From contig PAQS01000036.1 in the NCBI GenBank assembly GCA_002709385.1, positions 1 to 64,000 of the forward strand: a DNA stretch of 64,000 nucleotides, in the 5' to 3' direction. The position numbers and the translations under genes are program-made. The DNA comes from Waddliaceae bacterium. GTDB taxonomy: Bacteria; Chlamydiota; Chlamydiia; Chlamydiales; GCA-2709385. Under the pieces are notes generated by a model. The model did not search any database, had not been told where the DNA came from, and saw only the letters and a list, made by a program, of their open reading frames with translations. This document shows, piece after piece, positions 18,601-26,858 of this stretch (the first letter of the stretch is position 1; each line of letters opens with the position of its first letter).

Positions 18601-21600
18601 CCTATCCTAAAAAAGGCCAATATATTGATGATCCTGATACAGGAAACCGTAAAGTTATCATCAAAGATCTTCCAGTAGGAAGTTATACAGTTGAGTTTTT
18701 CGTTCCGAATATGGACGGATTATTTCCTCATATTCCACCAAGAACATTTAGCGTAAAACAAGGTGAGTTAGTTGAAATCACTCAACCTATGCCTCCTCGA
18801 TATGGAAGTATTGAAGCCCGTTTAGAACTTCCTGAAGGTGCTGATTGGAGTAAAGAGATTCCTACAATCAGCTTAAAAGATAAATTAGGTGTTGTTCGTA
18901 CCCAGTCAAGAACTGGCCGCCTCCTAACTAAAAACTTGCATCCTGGCGAATATGAAGTCGTATACTCTGACTCTAATCGCTACAACGCTCCTGAAAGTAT
19001 CAAAGTACGTTTGATGCCTAATGAAGATAGCGGGCCATATATAGGCCGCTATACAGCAGGTACTGGAACAGTCATTGTTGCCTACAACACTGGGGAAGCA
19101 AATCACCGTATAGAAGACGTGGCTTTTTATCTTATTTCTGAAAATGGCAACCGTCAGAAATTCCCTGTCAGTGGAAATTACACAGTTGATCCAGATACTC
19201 AAGATCGAAGAGTGGTGATTGACAGAGTGCCTTACGGAGACTACTCAATCGAATTTGTACTTCCAAACGATGATGGCTATTTCAAACCAGTCGCAAAGCA
19301 AGACTTCACCCTATACAAAGGGCAAACTCAAGAAATTCATCAAAGCATTTTACCGAATCAAGGCTTCTTAGAAGTACATTCTCGTTTTCCAGAAAATTAT
19401 GAGGAAGAAGAAGCAAATGCGACTATCATTAATAGTAGAGGACAAAGTGTAGCAAAGATAGGTGGTAAATATCCTACTGCTAGAGAACTAGACCCAGGAA
19501 CTTATAAAGTCGTTTTCAATGACATCAAAGGCTTTAAAACTCCTGATCCTATTAATGTTTCTATTCAACCAAGAGTGATGAAAGGCCCCTATACAGGTCT
19601 TTATACTAAAACTCGTGGAAATTTAGAGGTTTCTTATAGTACAGGACCTTCTCAAATTCGATTAGAACACATGACTTTCACTCTTACTGACAAGTGGGGA
19701 AATAAATCTGAGTACCCTAGACCTGGTGATCGCCTATTCCGTTCAGAAGATCATTCATTTGTTGTACAAGTCCGCGATGTTCCAACAGGAACATATACTC
19801 TCGAATTTCAAGCTCCTAATGATGATAAATTGCTTCCATTATCCAAGACATATTCTGTGGATGTTACAGAAGAGAAGAAAAATATTTTCTCAAAAATATT
19901 AAATCCTAAATTTGCTTCTGTAGCAGCAAAAATAGAAGTACCTGAACAATTACGTAGAGGCGATAAGTTACCGCGTATCATATTAGTAGATTCAAGTGGG
20001 CGTACCTTAGAATTTTCTGAAAATGGTAGTTTGAACTACGATAAACTCATTCCTGGTGATTATCGAGTAGAATTTGCCGCATTTGAAGATTCTTATGAAC
20101 CAAAAACAATTGCGCTTAGAGCTAAAGCTGGACAAGCTATTGGACCTCTCACAGGTGAGTATCAAATTGCTAAAGGAACTGCTGTTATTAGTCTAAGTAC
20201 TGGTCATAAGCAAGAGCATATTGATGACGTACGTTTTTGGCTGGTAGATCCTGCAGGAAGACGCCATCTTTATCCAAAAGGTAATCATTATCAAGATGAT
20301 CCAAAAACAAAGTCTCGCATTGTAACGATTACAGATCTAGCTGCTGGTCCTTATAAAATCGAATTTGATGCTCCTGATGTACAAGGTCTTTTCACTGGGT
20401 CTGTTCCTCAAACTTTCAGAATTCATAAAGACCAAGTAGTTAACATCAATCATACTTTTGAACCTCAATACGGTGGAATTGAAGTTGCCGCAAGAATTCC
20501 AATGAGCGAAGATCCACTCTTTTCTCTGCCGAGAATTCGGATTCATAATAGTGAAGGAACACTTGTTGGTGAATCAGATAAAGGCTATTTATTAGAATCT
20601 GACCTTCCTCCAGGGAAATATACAGTAAGTTTTGAAGATAAAGCGGCTTACAATACCCCTCATTCCGTTGAAATAGAAGTCACTCCTAAACAAATCGCTG
20701 GTTTAATTGAAGGAGAATATCAGTGGGCTAGCGGTTCATTAGATGTTGCTTATGCTACAGGAAAAGATGCTTCATTTATCGATGATATCCATTTTTGGAT
20801 TGAAGGAGAAGACGGTGAAAGAAGAGTTTTTCCTGAAGGTTTTGAGTATGAAAACCTAGAAGATGGAAAAGGACGTAGAGTTGTCATCAAAGACTTGATG
20901 GCTGGGGAATATACAATGGGATGGATTCTTCCTGAGGTAAATGGATTATTCGATGCTCCTCAAACTCAAAGTATCCGTATAGAAAAAGGACAAACTTTGT
21001 CCATTGATCAAGGAATCACTCCTCGTTACGGAGGAATGGAAGTTGCAATGCAACTCCCTGAACGCGATTGGTCAGGTCCTGATCTTCCTATTGCTGTTCT
21101 TGAGAAAAACTTTAAGAGCAACTCTCCGTATGGACAGTCTTTTGGCGGCTCTTTACGTATGCCTGACGGAAAGCTTCTAGAAGAAGCTTTAGAGAAAGAG
21201 CCTTTAATTGTCGTAAAAGATCACAAAGGAACAGTACAAGGTACTTCTAGTAACGGAAGATTGATGCTGAATAAGCTTCCACCAGGAAATTATGAAGTAC
21301 ACTTTAGAGATAGCGATAAATATAAAACTCCTAAACCAATGCGTATTCAAGTTGAACCAAATAAAGTGATTGGTCCAATAGTAGCGAAATACGAGCAAGC
21401 CACAGGAAAGCTTCTTGTAAATTACGATACAGGTCCTAAACAAACTCGACTTGATCAAGTACGCTTTTGGCTAACAAACGAAGATGGCAAAAAAACAAGC
21501 TATCCAAAATCCTCAGAAATAGAAAAAAACATTAATACTGCTGGATATAAAGTCCTTATTGATGAGCTTCCTATCGGAGCCTATAAAGTCGAATTTGGTT

Positions 21601-24600
21601 TACCTAATCAGGACAAACTATTCAATGATGCTAAGCCTCAAGAAATTTTGATTCAAAAAGGTGAAATTGCAACGGTAAGTCAAAGTTTCGAACCTCAATA
21701 TGGATCGATTGAAGTCGTAGCTGAATTACCTGATATCGGTAAAACAGTTATGGAAAAACCTATTCTCCTACTAAAAACCGTACGCAGTCTACGAAATCCA
21801 TTTGAACGCATACTAGCTAAGTCGGTAAATGGTAGACTTTTCGTAAGTGATTTGGAGCCGGGACAGTACCGTATTGATTTCGGAAAAATGAAAGACTACT
21901 ATGCTCCTAAATCGGAAATTGTAGAAGTCCTTGCTAATCAAGCAACCATTTCTATGAATCGACGCTATGAACCAGGAAAAGGAACTGTAGAAGTTACTTA
22001 TACCACTGGAAAAGAACAAGCGCGTATTGATAGAGTTCGTTTTTGGATCACCGATTCTGAAGGGCATCGATCGATTTATCCAAAAGAAGATAGCGCTGCT
22101 GTAGCTACTGTTAAAGGAAAAAAATCTGTTCGTATCCCTAACTTAGTTGTAGGAACCTACTCATTAGAGTTTGCTCTTCCTAATCGTGATAGTCTCTTTC
22201 AGCCAGTTGAAAAACAGTTTTTTACTCTTGAAAAAGATCAAAAACTCCATATCCACCAGGATATTGTTCCTCAGTACGCCTCATTAGAAGTTGTTTCCAC
22301 AATGGATCTTCCTAATGAAGACTCCGTTCAAAAGCCTGGATTCCGTTTACTCAATAACTATGGTGAATCTGTTGCTGTCAGTGACAAAGAACATAGTACG
22401 TTAACGACTTTGATTCCTGGACAGTATCGTTTAGTTTTCCAAGATGTTGAAGGCTTTAAAACTCCTGATCCAGTAAAAGTTACTCTTCTTCCTAACTCTT
22501 TGGAAGGGCCTATCGTTGCTACGTACCAACGTACAGAAGTTCCTTTCACTGTACGTGTATCAGATAGTACACGCCGTTGGGTGCTTTACCAAAACGGTAA
22601 CATTGTTACTAGTGGACAAGGAACTAAAGGTGATATAGGTCTTGCTCCAGGAGCAGGGTACTACTTGGAAGCTCAAGAGCTACCTGGTCATGAAACTAAA
22701 ATTACTCCAAGCGGAGCATTTGCGCTGAACCTTGGGGAACCAGTACAAGCTGAAATTCTATACTATAAAGAATTTGGTTTCTTAGATATTGAAGCTCCAT
22801 TCATCGACGATGAAGTAGTAACCATCAAACTGATTCCAAACGGTGGTGGAGAAGCAATCACTCATTCCGTAAGTGGATTAGGTGGTATGTTGAGTTGGAG
22901 CAGTGATGCAATACCAACAGGAAAATATGAAGTAGACTTTGATTTACCTAAATATCTACTCCCTGTTCCTGGAGAGCGTATTGAAATTCAAGAGGGTAAG
23001 CGAGTAAGTTTAACACCTCAATTCACTTCTGAGCGTATTCTTGAAGTGAATACAAACGTTGCTGATGCAAGATTTGTATTAAAATCTGCAAACGGAGAGC
23101 AAGAGTACGAAGGTAAAGGCTCACAATTCCGTTTTGAGGGCTTAATGCCAGGAGATTACACCTTACGCTTTGATGATACAGCTAAGAAGCGTTTTATTCC
23201 TCCTATGCCTAAGAACATTACCATCACACGTTCTCAGGATGAAGTTGTAAAAGCGCAGTATGCTAAAGGTGGGTCTTTAGTTGTCTCTTCAAATGTAGAT
23301 AAATACCAAGTTAGCATTACAACAATGGATCATAATGAAGATAAAATTGTTGAAAATGTGAATTCAAGAAGTAAAACCCTTACTCTTCCTGAAGGAAAGT
23401 ACCGTTTAGACTTCCAAGAAGTTGAAGGACCTGATGCAACAAAATATGCAGGAAATCGCCCTGATCCAATTGAAGTTTTTGTACGAGCATCTAGACCCGA
23501 AAGAGTACATGCTATTTATCAAGCAATATCAGGAAGCCTTGTTGTAACGAGCAACCTTCCTCATGCAGCGTATACTGTTCAAGATGTGTCAGATAGTGAA
23601 GGTTTAGTACTAGGGAAATTCCACGGTGAGTATACAACCATTCCTATGGCTACTATAGGTCGCTATCGCATTATTTTTGATGAAGTCCCACATTATAAGA
23701 CACCTGAACCTCTTATTGTAGAAGTTAAACCTAACAGAAGAGAAGTTGTAGGTGGAACTTATGTACCAAATGTAGCTGTTGTTAGAGTAGAAAAAGGTCC
23801 TGCAATTATTGGGGATATTTTTGGAGAAGGTGCCAACGACGAACAACCTGCGCGTACAGTCGAAATTGATACATTCCATATCGGTATGCAGCTCGTTACC
23901 AATGCACAATATGCAGCATGGTTAACAGAAGCTGTACATTCAGGAAAAGCTATTTTAATGAAGGGTCCTGGAGTTCAAGGACAAGTCAAAGATCAGCAAG
24001 GGCATCTTTTAATGGAAACAACTGAAGCAGACCCACAAAGTCAAATTCAGGCAAAAAGAGGTCCTAGTGGTTGGACTTTCACTCCATTAGCAGGTAAAGA
24101 AGACTTCCCTGTGCTTGAAGTAAGCTGGTATGGTGCTGATCTCTATTGCAGTGATTTAGGCTATCGTTTACCTACTGAAGCTGAATGGGAAAAAGCCGCA
24201 TCTATGGCCGTAACCGCAGAAGGTCAGGAACTAAGAAAATTCCGCTATGGTGTGAGTCGTGATGAAATTGACCGTACCTATGCGAACTTCTTAGACAGCT
24301 ATGGAAAACGTAAAATGGGCCATGTTCGAAGCACAGCTGTTGGATTTTACAATGGTATTAATCTACTAGAAGGTGGAGGAGACTACACCGCTGCAGTGAG
24401 ACAAACCCCTTCCCTCTTGGGAAGCCAGTTTGGCACGAATTCTGCAAGAAGTCCTGTAGGTGCTTACGATATGGTTGGTAACGTAAGAGAGTGGACCGCT
24501 GATTGGTATGACCCTGATTCGCATAAATATATGGTAGATCAGAATCCACAAGGACCAGGACACGGAACGAAAAAGGTAACAAAAGGCGGATCGTACGATA

Positions 24601-24704
24601 GTACTGCATATGAAGCTAGAGCCTCCGCCCGCATGCCGCTGAGACCTGAAACGACAGATGCCTACACAGGCTTCAGAATTGTAATTGAAGAAGAGAAAAG
24701 GTAG
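12645..24704 (+). CDS. Giant secreted repeat protein with C-terminal FGE-sulfatase fold
   Basis: About 4,019 residues in one uninterrupted frame. Residues 1-22 form a signal peptide ending near FGNTSFS. Residues about 23-280 are unique beta-rich sequence. From about 283 to 3295 there are 16 tandem units of about 185 residues, each of two Ig/PEGA-like halves: half A with a TG...LDxVRFWLxD..GKR..YP core then DLPxGxYxxEFxxPNxDxLF, half B with YGSIEAxxELP, a PGxYxVxF turn and a closing GPxxGxY. About five single modules follow to residue 3705. Residues about 3710-4019 are an FGE-sulfatase (SUMF1) domain: VTNAQYAAWL, SWYGADLYC, LPTEAEWEKAA, DMVGNVREWTADWY, KGGSYDS, TGFRIV. The cysteine pair needed for formylglycine formation is absent, so a binding role is more likely than catalysis (inference). 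The ATG at 12645 is seven bases after TAAGGAG; a GTG at 12639 is too close to it. I infer a surface or periplasmic adhesin/scaffold, or a host-directed protein; the secretion route beyond Sec is unknown. Confidence 0.85.
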   Translation: MRLWSLWWTLICVLLCGVTFGNTSFSEDDAEFYEGSRRVFSVDKAIKIRTREGKVYTHIEGVEPDWRVGAIRRVTQRHLPIYGDGTEYTFHPSRSSGYQMVEESAATGTLSVHIDPNTQNDLSYIIRQGSRIVLRGNIPQNKFSRPVDISLPIGNYSFQTVSVGYDTQSPIPFTINQAQVTVNLKVGLNSPETVLRVITDPPGLLKGQTAILRKIDPEGFREEWQKEISVEDKKIALPSGEYTVEFPSVEGYVSPGKHGVVGRFVLNEETSPQVIVGNYKAKVGKLSLSFHTNASPDLLDDVIVWITDPEGNKRPAYDIGARRHTDAFGKVGLLLDQLKPGNYLIEFDTSRAGGKLQVPQSQNITVSVDQMTRLTQFLPMQLGSLEASVHVPRDSRLVRTDYPALILRDSKQKIVKRSENGYLYAQNLAVGNYELSFEPLDDFDHPEPIKVEIEANETAGPFVGKYVKGKGTLIVDYDTGQDSDRLDRIRFWLVDSSGRRTMYPDQGLIERVPDQEGMRVHIADLPIGEYTLEFLVPNTDLLFEHVPKQTLSIKKDQVVHIAQSIRPQYGSVKIAVDLPPDMKGAKLPRIRLIGPSAGAMKESASGYLNEERLSPGNYRIVFEDTPDLLSPDPIDITIHPRKTAGPFIGHYRQATGSVIVSYDTGPNAERLDYVRFVLSDGKGMRRTFPEEGQATINRTKDNGMEVEINDLPIGSYSIDFIVPNADGLFPNTAQQFFHVRKGEQVRVRESLTPRYSVLRAKTELPGDYNDTAPQIELRKKNGSVIARGVGGSLEQAKLLPGDYTVHFSDISTLTPPEPIEISLKAGQQITGVVGRYTEGTGDLIVSFSVKGHKDLLNQIYFFLIDKDNRRNRYPLSQQYLDDQNTGERKVVIHDLPVGDYFLDFSFQGEDRLIADPPTRKIRIQREKTTEWHESFQPQVGGIEANVRLENHYHGFAKVPEIQVRDHLGRLIKKSNSDYLLVNDLLPGQYQVYFEKLENYVTPDPIYVTVLPNAITGPITGEYRSGSGSLLVNYSTGDAKNYLDQVRFWLVDPSGKRTMYPIAEDYHDLPENMGREVHIEHLKPGAYQIEFFVPKEGQLFPAVPMQSVYIEHGQQSRLNQEILPLYASLSVRAQLPKEQTHSNMTRPMITVRNHLGIPVAESAGGSIDHLPPGEYSVHFEELAGYRSPDPQTVVLSANEHVGPVVGYYDLHTGSLVVSWSTGEFEERIDEVKFWLTTPYKKRIEFPGNHQIIYDSLTHTRKVYIEQLPQGNYTVEFDIPNSDRLFESFSRKNFSILAGETKEVTQAFVPQYGGLRVKVALDPQISSSNTFPEIVVYNSDGEMKARTEEGVLQLQYLPPGHYEVVFGEHPDFIAPDPISIRVRPLQVTPWQLGKYLPGVGSLIVKVDTGPLAERLDQVRMWLEDNEGKKHWYPPRRWQSFGKREGNSRIISISDLPSGPYRLGFSLPNDDELFDLDKTLDIHIRNKEVLKLEHSLEARYASLNAEVSFKGPVSGSPSPEIQLKNSKGKIIARSENGKLNVHAILPGSYSVDFEELSGFHNPKKHNLDIKVGDYIGPVIGEYQAKTGKLLVQYRTNQENAYIDHVKVILKDRNGNIFDQSKPGALRDSNAGQGKELTFNEVPFGDYTLHFDVPNYDRLFKDIPETRVTINSEELAVVQKDISPNYGALQARVELPEDHLEEQAPEMVLKDQWGNLKARSSYGSLNVADLLPGNYVIAFEDDDRFEKPDDIAVAIDGAEKEKSIVAQYRPASGNLIVRYDTDENDLLLDDVEFSITDRYGRMKIYPNKKTPAQEDPAMGGLQVSIPDLPVGSYKVQFILPGEQGVFENIEPEIVTVRKGSITEHIQEIKIRYASVYVRTDLPKASEQRGMVPSIFLKNQSGIVVAEGQGTLHVEQVIPGNYTIEFSELKDHFTPNAFSVRLQPDEFSNSIVGKYFLGRGSAIISYNTGPKQERLDRVRLWLIDPDGKRVTYPKKGQYIDDPDTGNRKVIIKDLPVGSYTVEFFVPNMDGLFPHIPPRTFSVKQGELVEITQPMPPRYGSIEARLELPEGADWSKEIPTISLKDKLGVVRTQSRTGRLLTKNLHPGEYEVVYSDSNRYNAPESIKVRLMPNEDSGPYIGRYTAGTGTVIVAYNTGEANHRIEDVAFYLISENGNRQKFPVSGNYTVDPDTQDRRVVIDRVPYGDYSIEFVLPNDDGYFKPVAKQDFTLYKGQTQEIHQSILPNQGFLEVHSRFPENYEEEEANATIINSRGQSVAKIGGKYPTARELDPGTYKVVFNDIKGFKTPDPINVSIQPRVMKGPYTGLYTKTRGNLEVSYSTGPSQIRLEHMTFTLTDKWGNKSEYPRPGDRLFRSEDHSFVVQVRDVPTGTYTLEFQAPNDDKLLPLSKTYSVDVTEEKKNIFSKILNPKFASVAAKIEVPEQLRRGDKLPRIILVDSSGRTLEFSENGSLNYDKLIPGDYRVEFAAFEDSYEPKTIALRAKAGQAIGPLTGEYQIAKGTAVISLSTGHKQEHIDDVRFWLVDPAGRRHLYPKGNHYQDDPKTKSRIVTITDLAAGPYKIEFDAPDVQGLFTGSVPQTFRIHKDQVVNINHTFEPQYGGIEVAARIPMSEDPLFSLPRIRIHNSEGTLVGESDKGYLLESDLPPGKYTVSFEDKAAYNTPHSVEIEVTPKQIAGLIEGEYQWASGSLDVAYATGKDASFIDDIHFWIEGEDGERRVFPEGFEYENLEDGKGRRVVIKDLMAGEYTMGWILPEVNGLFDAPQTQSIRIEKGQTLSIDQGITPRYGGMEVAMQLPERDWSGPDLPIAVLEKNFKSNSPYGQSFGGSLRMPDGKLLEEALEKEPLIVVKDHKGTVQGTSSNGRLMLNKLPPGNYEVHFRDSDKYKTPKPMRIQVEPNKVIGPIVAKYEQATGKLLVNYDTGPKQTRLDQVRFWLTNEDGKKTSYPKSSEIEKNINTAGYKVLIDELPIGAYKVEFGLPNQDKLFNDAKPQEILIQKGEIATVSQSFEPQYGSIEVVAELPDIGKTVMEKPILLLKTVRSLRNPFERILAKSVNGRLFVSDLEPGQYRIDFGKMKDYYAPKSEIVEVLANQATISMNRRYEPGKGTVEVTYTTGKEQARIDRVRFWITDSEGHRSIYPKEDSAAVATVKGKKSVRIPNLVVGTYSLEFALPNRDSLFQPVEKQFFTLEKDQKLHIHQDIVPQYASLEVVSTMDLPNEDSVQKPGFRLLNNYGESVAVSDKEHSTLTTLIPGQYRLVFQDVEGFKTPDPVKVTLLPNSLEGPIVATYQRTEVPFTVRVSDSTRRWVLYQNGNIVTSGQGTKGDIGLAPGAGYYLEAQELPGHETKITPSGAFALNLGEPVQAEILYYKEFGFLDIEAPFIDDEVVTIKLIPNGGGEAITHSVSGLGGMLSWSSDAIPTGKYEVDFDLPKYLLPVPGERIEIQEGKRVSLTPQFTSERILEVNTNVADARFVLKSANGEQEYEGKGSQFRFEGLMPGDYTLRFDDTAKKRFIPPMPKNITITRSQDEVVKAQYAKGGSLVVSSNVDKYQVSITTMDHNEDKIVENVNSRSKTLTLPEGKYRLDFQEVEGPDATKYAGNRPDPIEVFVRASRPERVHAIYQAISGSLVVTSNLPHAAYTVQDVSDSEGLVLGKFHGEYTTIPMATIGRYRIIFDEVPHYKTPEPLIVEVKPNRREVVGGTYVPNVAVVRVEKGPAIIGDIFGEGANDEQPARTVEIDTFHIGMQLVTNAQYAAWLTEAVHSGKAILMKGPGVQGQVKDQQGHLLMETTEADPQSQIQAKRGPSGWTFTPLAGKEDFPVLEVSWYGADLYCSDLGYRLPTEAEWEKAASMAVTAEGQELRKFRYGVSRDEIDRTYANFLDSYGKRKMGHVRSTAVGFYNGINLLEGGGDYTAAVRQTPSLLGSQFGTNSARSPVGAYDMVGNVREWTADWYDPDSHKYMVDQNPQGPGHGTKKVTKGGSYDSTAYEARASARMPLRPETTDAYTGFRIVIEEEKR
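13493..22530 (+). repeat. Sixteen tandem protein-coding repeats, period about 557 bases
   Basis: By the position of the conserved strand before the TG motif, units begin near 13493, 14049, 14602, 15161, 15716, 16271, 16831, 17386, 17942, 18500, 19058, 19612, 20168, 20728, 21399 and 21975. Spacing is 553-560 bases except for unit 14 (about 671, a roughly 40-residue insertion in its second half around 21080-21200) and unit 15 (about 576). The units align well as protein but little as DNA, so they are old duplications held to one length. Positions are read by eye, plus or minus a few bases. Confidence 0.85.
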
Positions 24705-24766
24705 TAAGCACCACCCTTTCACAATTTTCCTCTCGAACCTTTGGGTTCGTTATATAGACTTGTATG

Positions 24767-24802
24767 AGGCAGCTGATTTTTCCGGGTCAGCTGTCTTTTT
24801 TT
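24767..24802 (+). terminator. Terminator after the giant gene
   Basis: Ten-base-pair stem 24767-24776/24787-24796 with one G-U pair and a 10-base loop, followed by a run of T to 24802. A smaller 6-bp hairpin (24734-24749) precedes it. Confidence 0.8.
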
Positions 24803-24860
24803 ATGTCATCCTAGCGTAAGAGAAGCACTTTCAAATTAATTCCATAATAAAAATCACTCG

Positions 24861-26129
24861 TTATTGCTTTCTCAAACTAGAACTAATATAAATATCACCT
24901 TGTTCAAGTTTTTCAAAATTACAAGACGCCGGATTTCCACTTCCTTTGCTACGATAAAAATGCTTCACCTGCGCGCGAACCATTGCCTCAGGTCCATTTT
25001 TCACTTCATCAGAGCCGCGATATTGTTGCTCTAGCTTTCTCAAGTTACCTAAAGGAGAAAGACAAGGAAAAAAAGAATCGCCAAAAACAGCACCCATATG
25101 AAAACCCCAACGCAAGCGGTTTTGTAAACGAGCATGACAGTCTCTAGCAGTATAAGCATAATCTGAGTGAAATGGAGTAAACAAAACTGCGCTAGCTGCA
25201 ACAACAGTTAAAGCAACTCCATATACAGGAGAACGAACAATATCTAACAAAGATCGTATGCAATTTCGATTTCGACAATCACGATAAAATTCTTCTAATT
25301 TATCAATATTAAAATTCAGATTCTCCTTATTTTCATCGATCAACAATTGTCGTTTTTTCTCTAAAGAAAAAACTGAAACGAGTTGATGGTCTTTTTTCAT
25401 CCCTAGCAACTCTGTCTTTACTTGTTTTTGCTGATCACTTGTTAAATTATTATACCATTCACTAAGTGGTTTTATTGAATTAGAAACCTTGATTTTTTTA
25501 TTTTCAATAATAGATAAAAAATATAGTAACTTACATTGATTCCACAGTGTATTACCCAATAGACTGCACTGATCGTTTTCATCACCAGAAATAGAATTAA
25601 TTTTGTTTAACCGTCCCCAAAAACATTTGCCTAAGCAACCGTCACTAGAGAAATTTTCATTTTTTAACCACTTAACACGTTCCTCCCAATCTTCTCCTCC
25701 AGTACTCTGTAAATCTCGCACAACATCCAACTGATGTATTTTTTTAGAGCACTTACGAAACTGAGTAACGATTCCTGCTCCACTCAAATGAAACAATGTT
25801 CTCGCTACAATTGTCCAAATAGGACGAAGCAACGTCGCCAAAATCATCTTTCTGGCGATCACTCCAGATGAATCATCAATATAAACCCAGCCTCGTTTTG
25901 TATCTAATTTGGCTGCATATTGATGCTGCTTATTCTCATTCTGATTCCAGTAACACTCTAATGTCTCCCAACGCTTGGCATTTTCATCTAATTTGAGAGC
26001 TTTACAGGTATTTCCATTTCGTTGAAAAAAATCAGCAGAGCTATCCTTTTTCCAATTAGTAAAAGCTTCTACAGTGTATTCGTTAGAAGGAGAGTCCTTG
26101 TTTAGCCACTTACTAAAATCATTAAGCAT
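24861..26129 (-). CDS. Orphan protein with central membrane segment
   Basis: A 422-residue protein I do not recognise. There is no signal peptide. A first weakly hydrophobic stretch (ILATLLRPIWTIVARTLF) lies near residues 100-120, and a clear membrane segment VYGVALTVVAASAVLF lies near residue 305, followed by a Cys/Arg-rich conserved-looking part with ARDCHARLQNRLRWGFHMGA and FFPCLSPLGNLRKLEQQY. At least ten cysteines are present. The ATG at 26129 is preferred to the TTG at 26141. The shape, mostly hydrophilic with a mid-protein membrane segment, resembles lineage-specific chlamydial membrane or effector proteins, but this is only a resemblance. It stands alone and converges on the giant gene. 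Confidence 0.6.
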   Translation of the reverse strand: MLNDFSKWLNKDSPSNEYTVEAFTNWKKDSSADFFQRNGNTCKALKLDENAKRWETLECYWNQNENKQHQYAAKLDTKRGWVYIDDSSGVIARKMILATLLRPIWTIVARTLFHLSGAGIVTQFRKCSKKIHQLDVVRDLQSTGGEDWEERVKWLKNENFSSDGCLGKCFWGRLNKINSISGDENDQCSLLGNTLWNQCKLLYFLSIIENKKIKVSNSIKPLSEWYNNLTSDQQKQVKTELLGMKKDHQLVSVFSLEKKRQLLIDENKENLNFNIDKLEEFYRDCRNRNCIRSLLDIVRSPVYGVALTVVAASAVLFTPFHSDYAYTARDCHARLQNRLRWGFHMGAVFGDSFFPCLSPLGNLRKLEQQYRGSDEVKNGPEAMVRAQVKHFYRSKGSGNPASCNFEKLEQGDIYISSSLRKQ

Positions 26130-26285
26130 ATTTACAACCAATTCTTATTACTTTCATATGAGATTAATATAATCAAAAAAATATATATTTTTTATTTTGT
26201 TTTTATTTATTTTATATTAAGAACAATTTGCTTAAGATAACAATATGACTCATTAAAAAAATATATCTTACGAAGAGTTTTTACT

Positions 26286-26774
26286 ATGCCTTATACTCCA
26301 ATACTCGGAACCCTTGCATACATTCTATCTCCTGACCGTCAGAGCGTCTTAATGGTTCATCGTACAGCTCGTGAAGATGACGATCATCTGGGAAAATACA
26401 ACGGTCTTGGTGGAAAAATGGAGCCAAATGAAGACATTATGCACTGTATTAAACGTGAATTGCACGAAGAAGCAGGTATTGAATGTGAATCAATCACTTT
26501 GCGTGGAACGGTTAATTGGACTGGTTTTGGAAAAAATGGTGAAGACTGGCTTGGCTTTATTTTCTTAGTAGAAAAATTCTCAGGGACACCATACAGCGAA
26601 AACCCTGAAGGTACTTTATCTTGGATTCCTTTATCGGAGCTTAATTCTTTGCCAATGTGGGAAGGAGATCGTTTTTTTCTTCCATTGATTTTTGATGAAA
26701 ATCCTAAAATTTTCCATGGATACATGCCCTATGAAAATCATGAACCCCAATCTTGGTCTTACACTAGACTTTGA
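26286..26774 (+). CDS. MutT-like Nudix hydrolase (8-oxo-dGTP diphosphatase type)
   Basis: A 162-residue Nudix protein. The box is complete from GGKMEPNE to KRELHEEAGI, and the N-terminal strand VLMVHR plus the LGKYNGLGGK lead-in match the MutT/MTH1-like group that hydrolyses oxidised purine triphosphates. It is the third Nudix domain gene in this window. No partner gene is adjacent in the same operon; the next gene starts 85 bases later. Substrate is inferred from family only. Confidence 0.85.
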   Translation: MPYTPILGTLAYILSPDRQSVLMVHRTAREDDDHLGKYNGLGGKMEPNEDIMHCIKRELHEEAGIECESITLRGTVNWTGFGKNGEDWLGFIFLVEKFSGTPYSENPEGTLSWIPLSELNSLPMWEGDRFFLPLIFDENPKIFHGYMPYENHEPQSWSYTRL

Positions 26775-26858
26775 TCCTCAGAAGCTAGAGAGAACAAATT
26801 TTTAAATTTTTTTTTGTGCTAGGATGGGGTGACCAATTCACAAGAAAAGGGTGAAAAT

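Noticed and set aside
23775-24704. Diversity-generating retroelement acting on the FGE/C-type-lectin-like domain
   Set aside because: No reverse transcriptase gene, template repeat or A-directed variable repeat was seen anywhere in the window.
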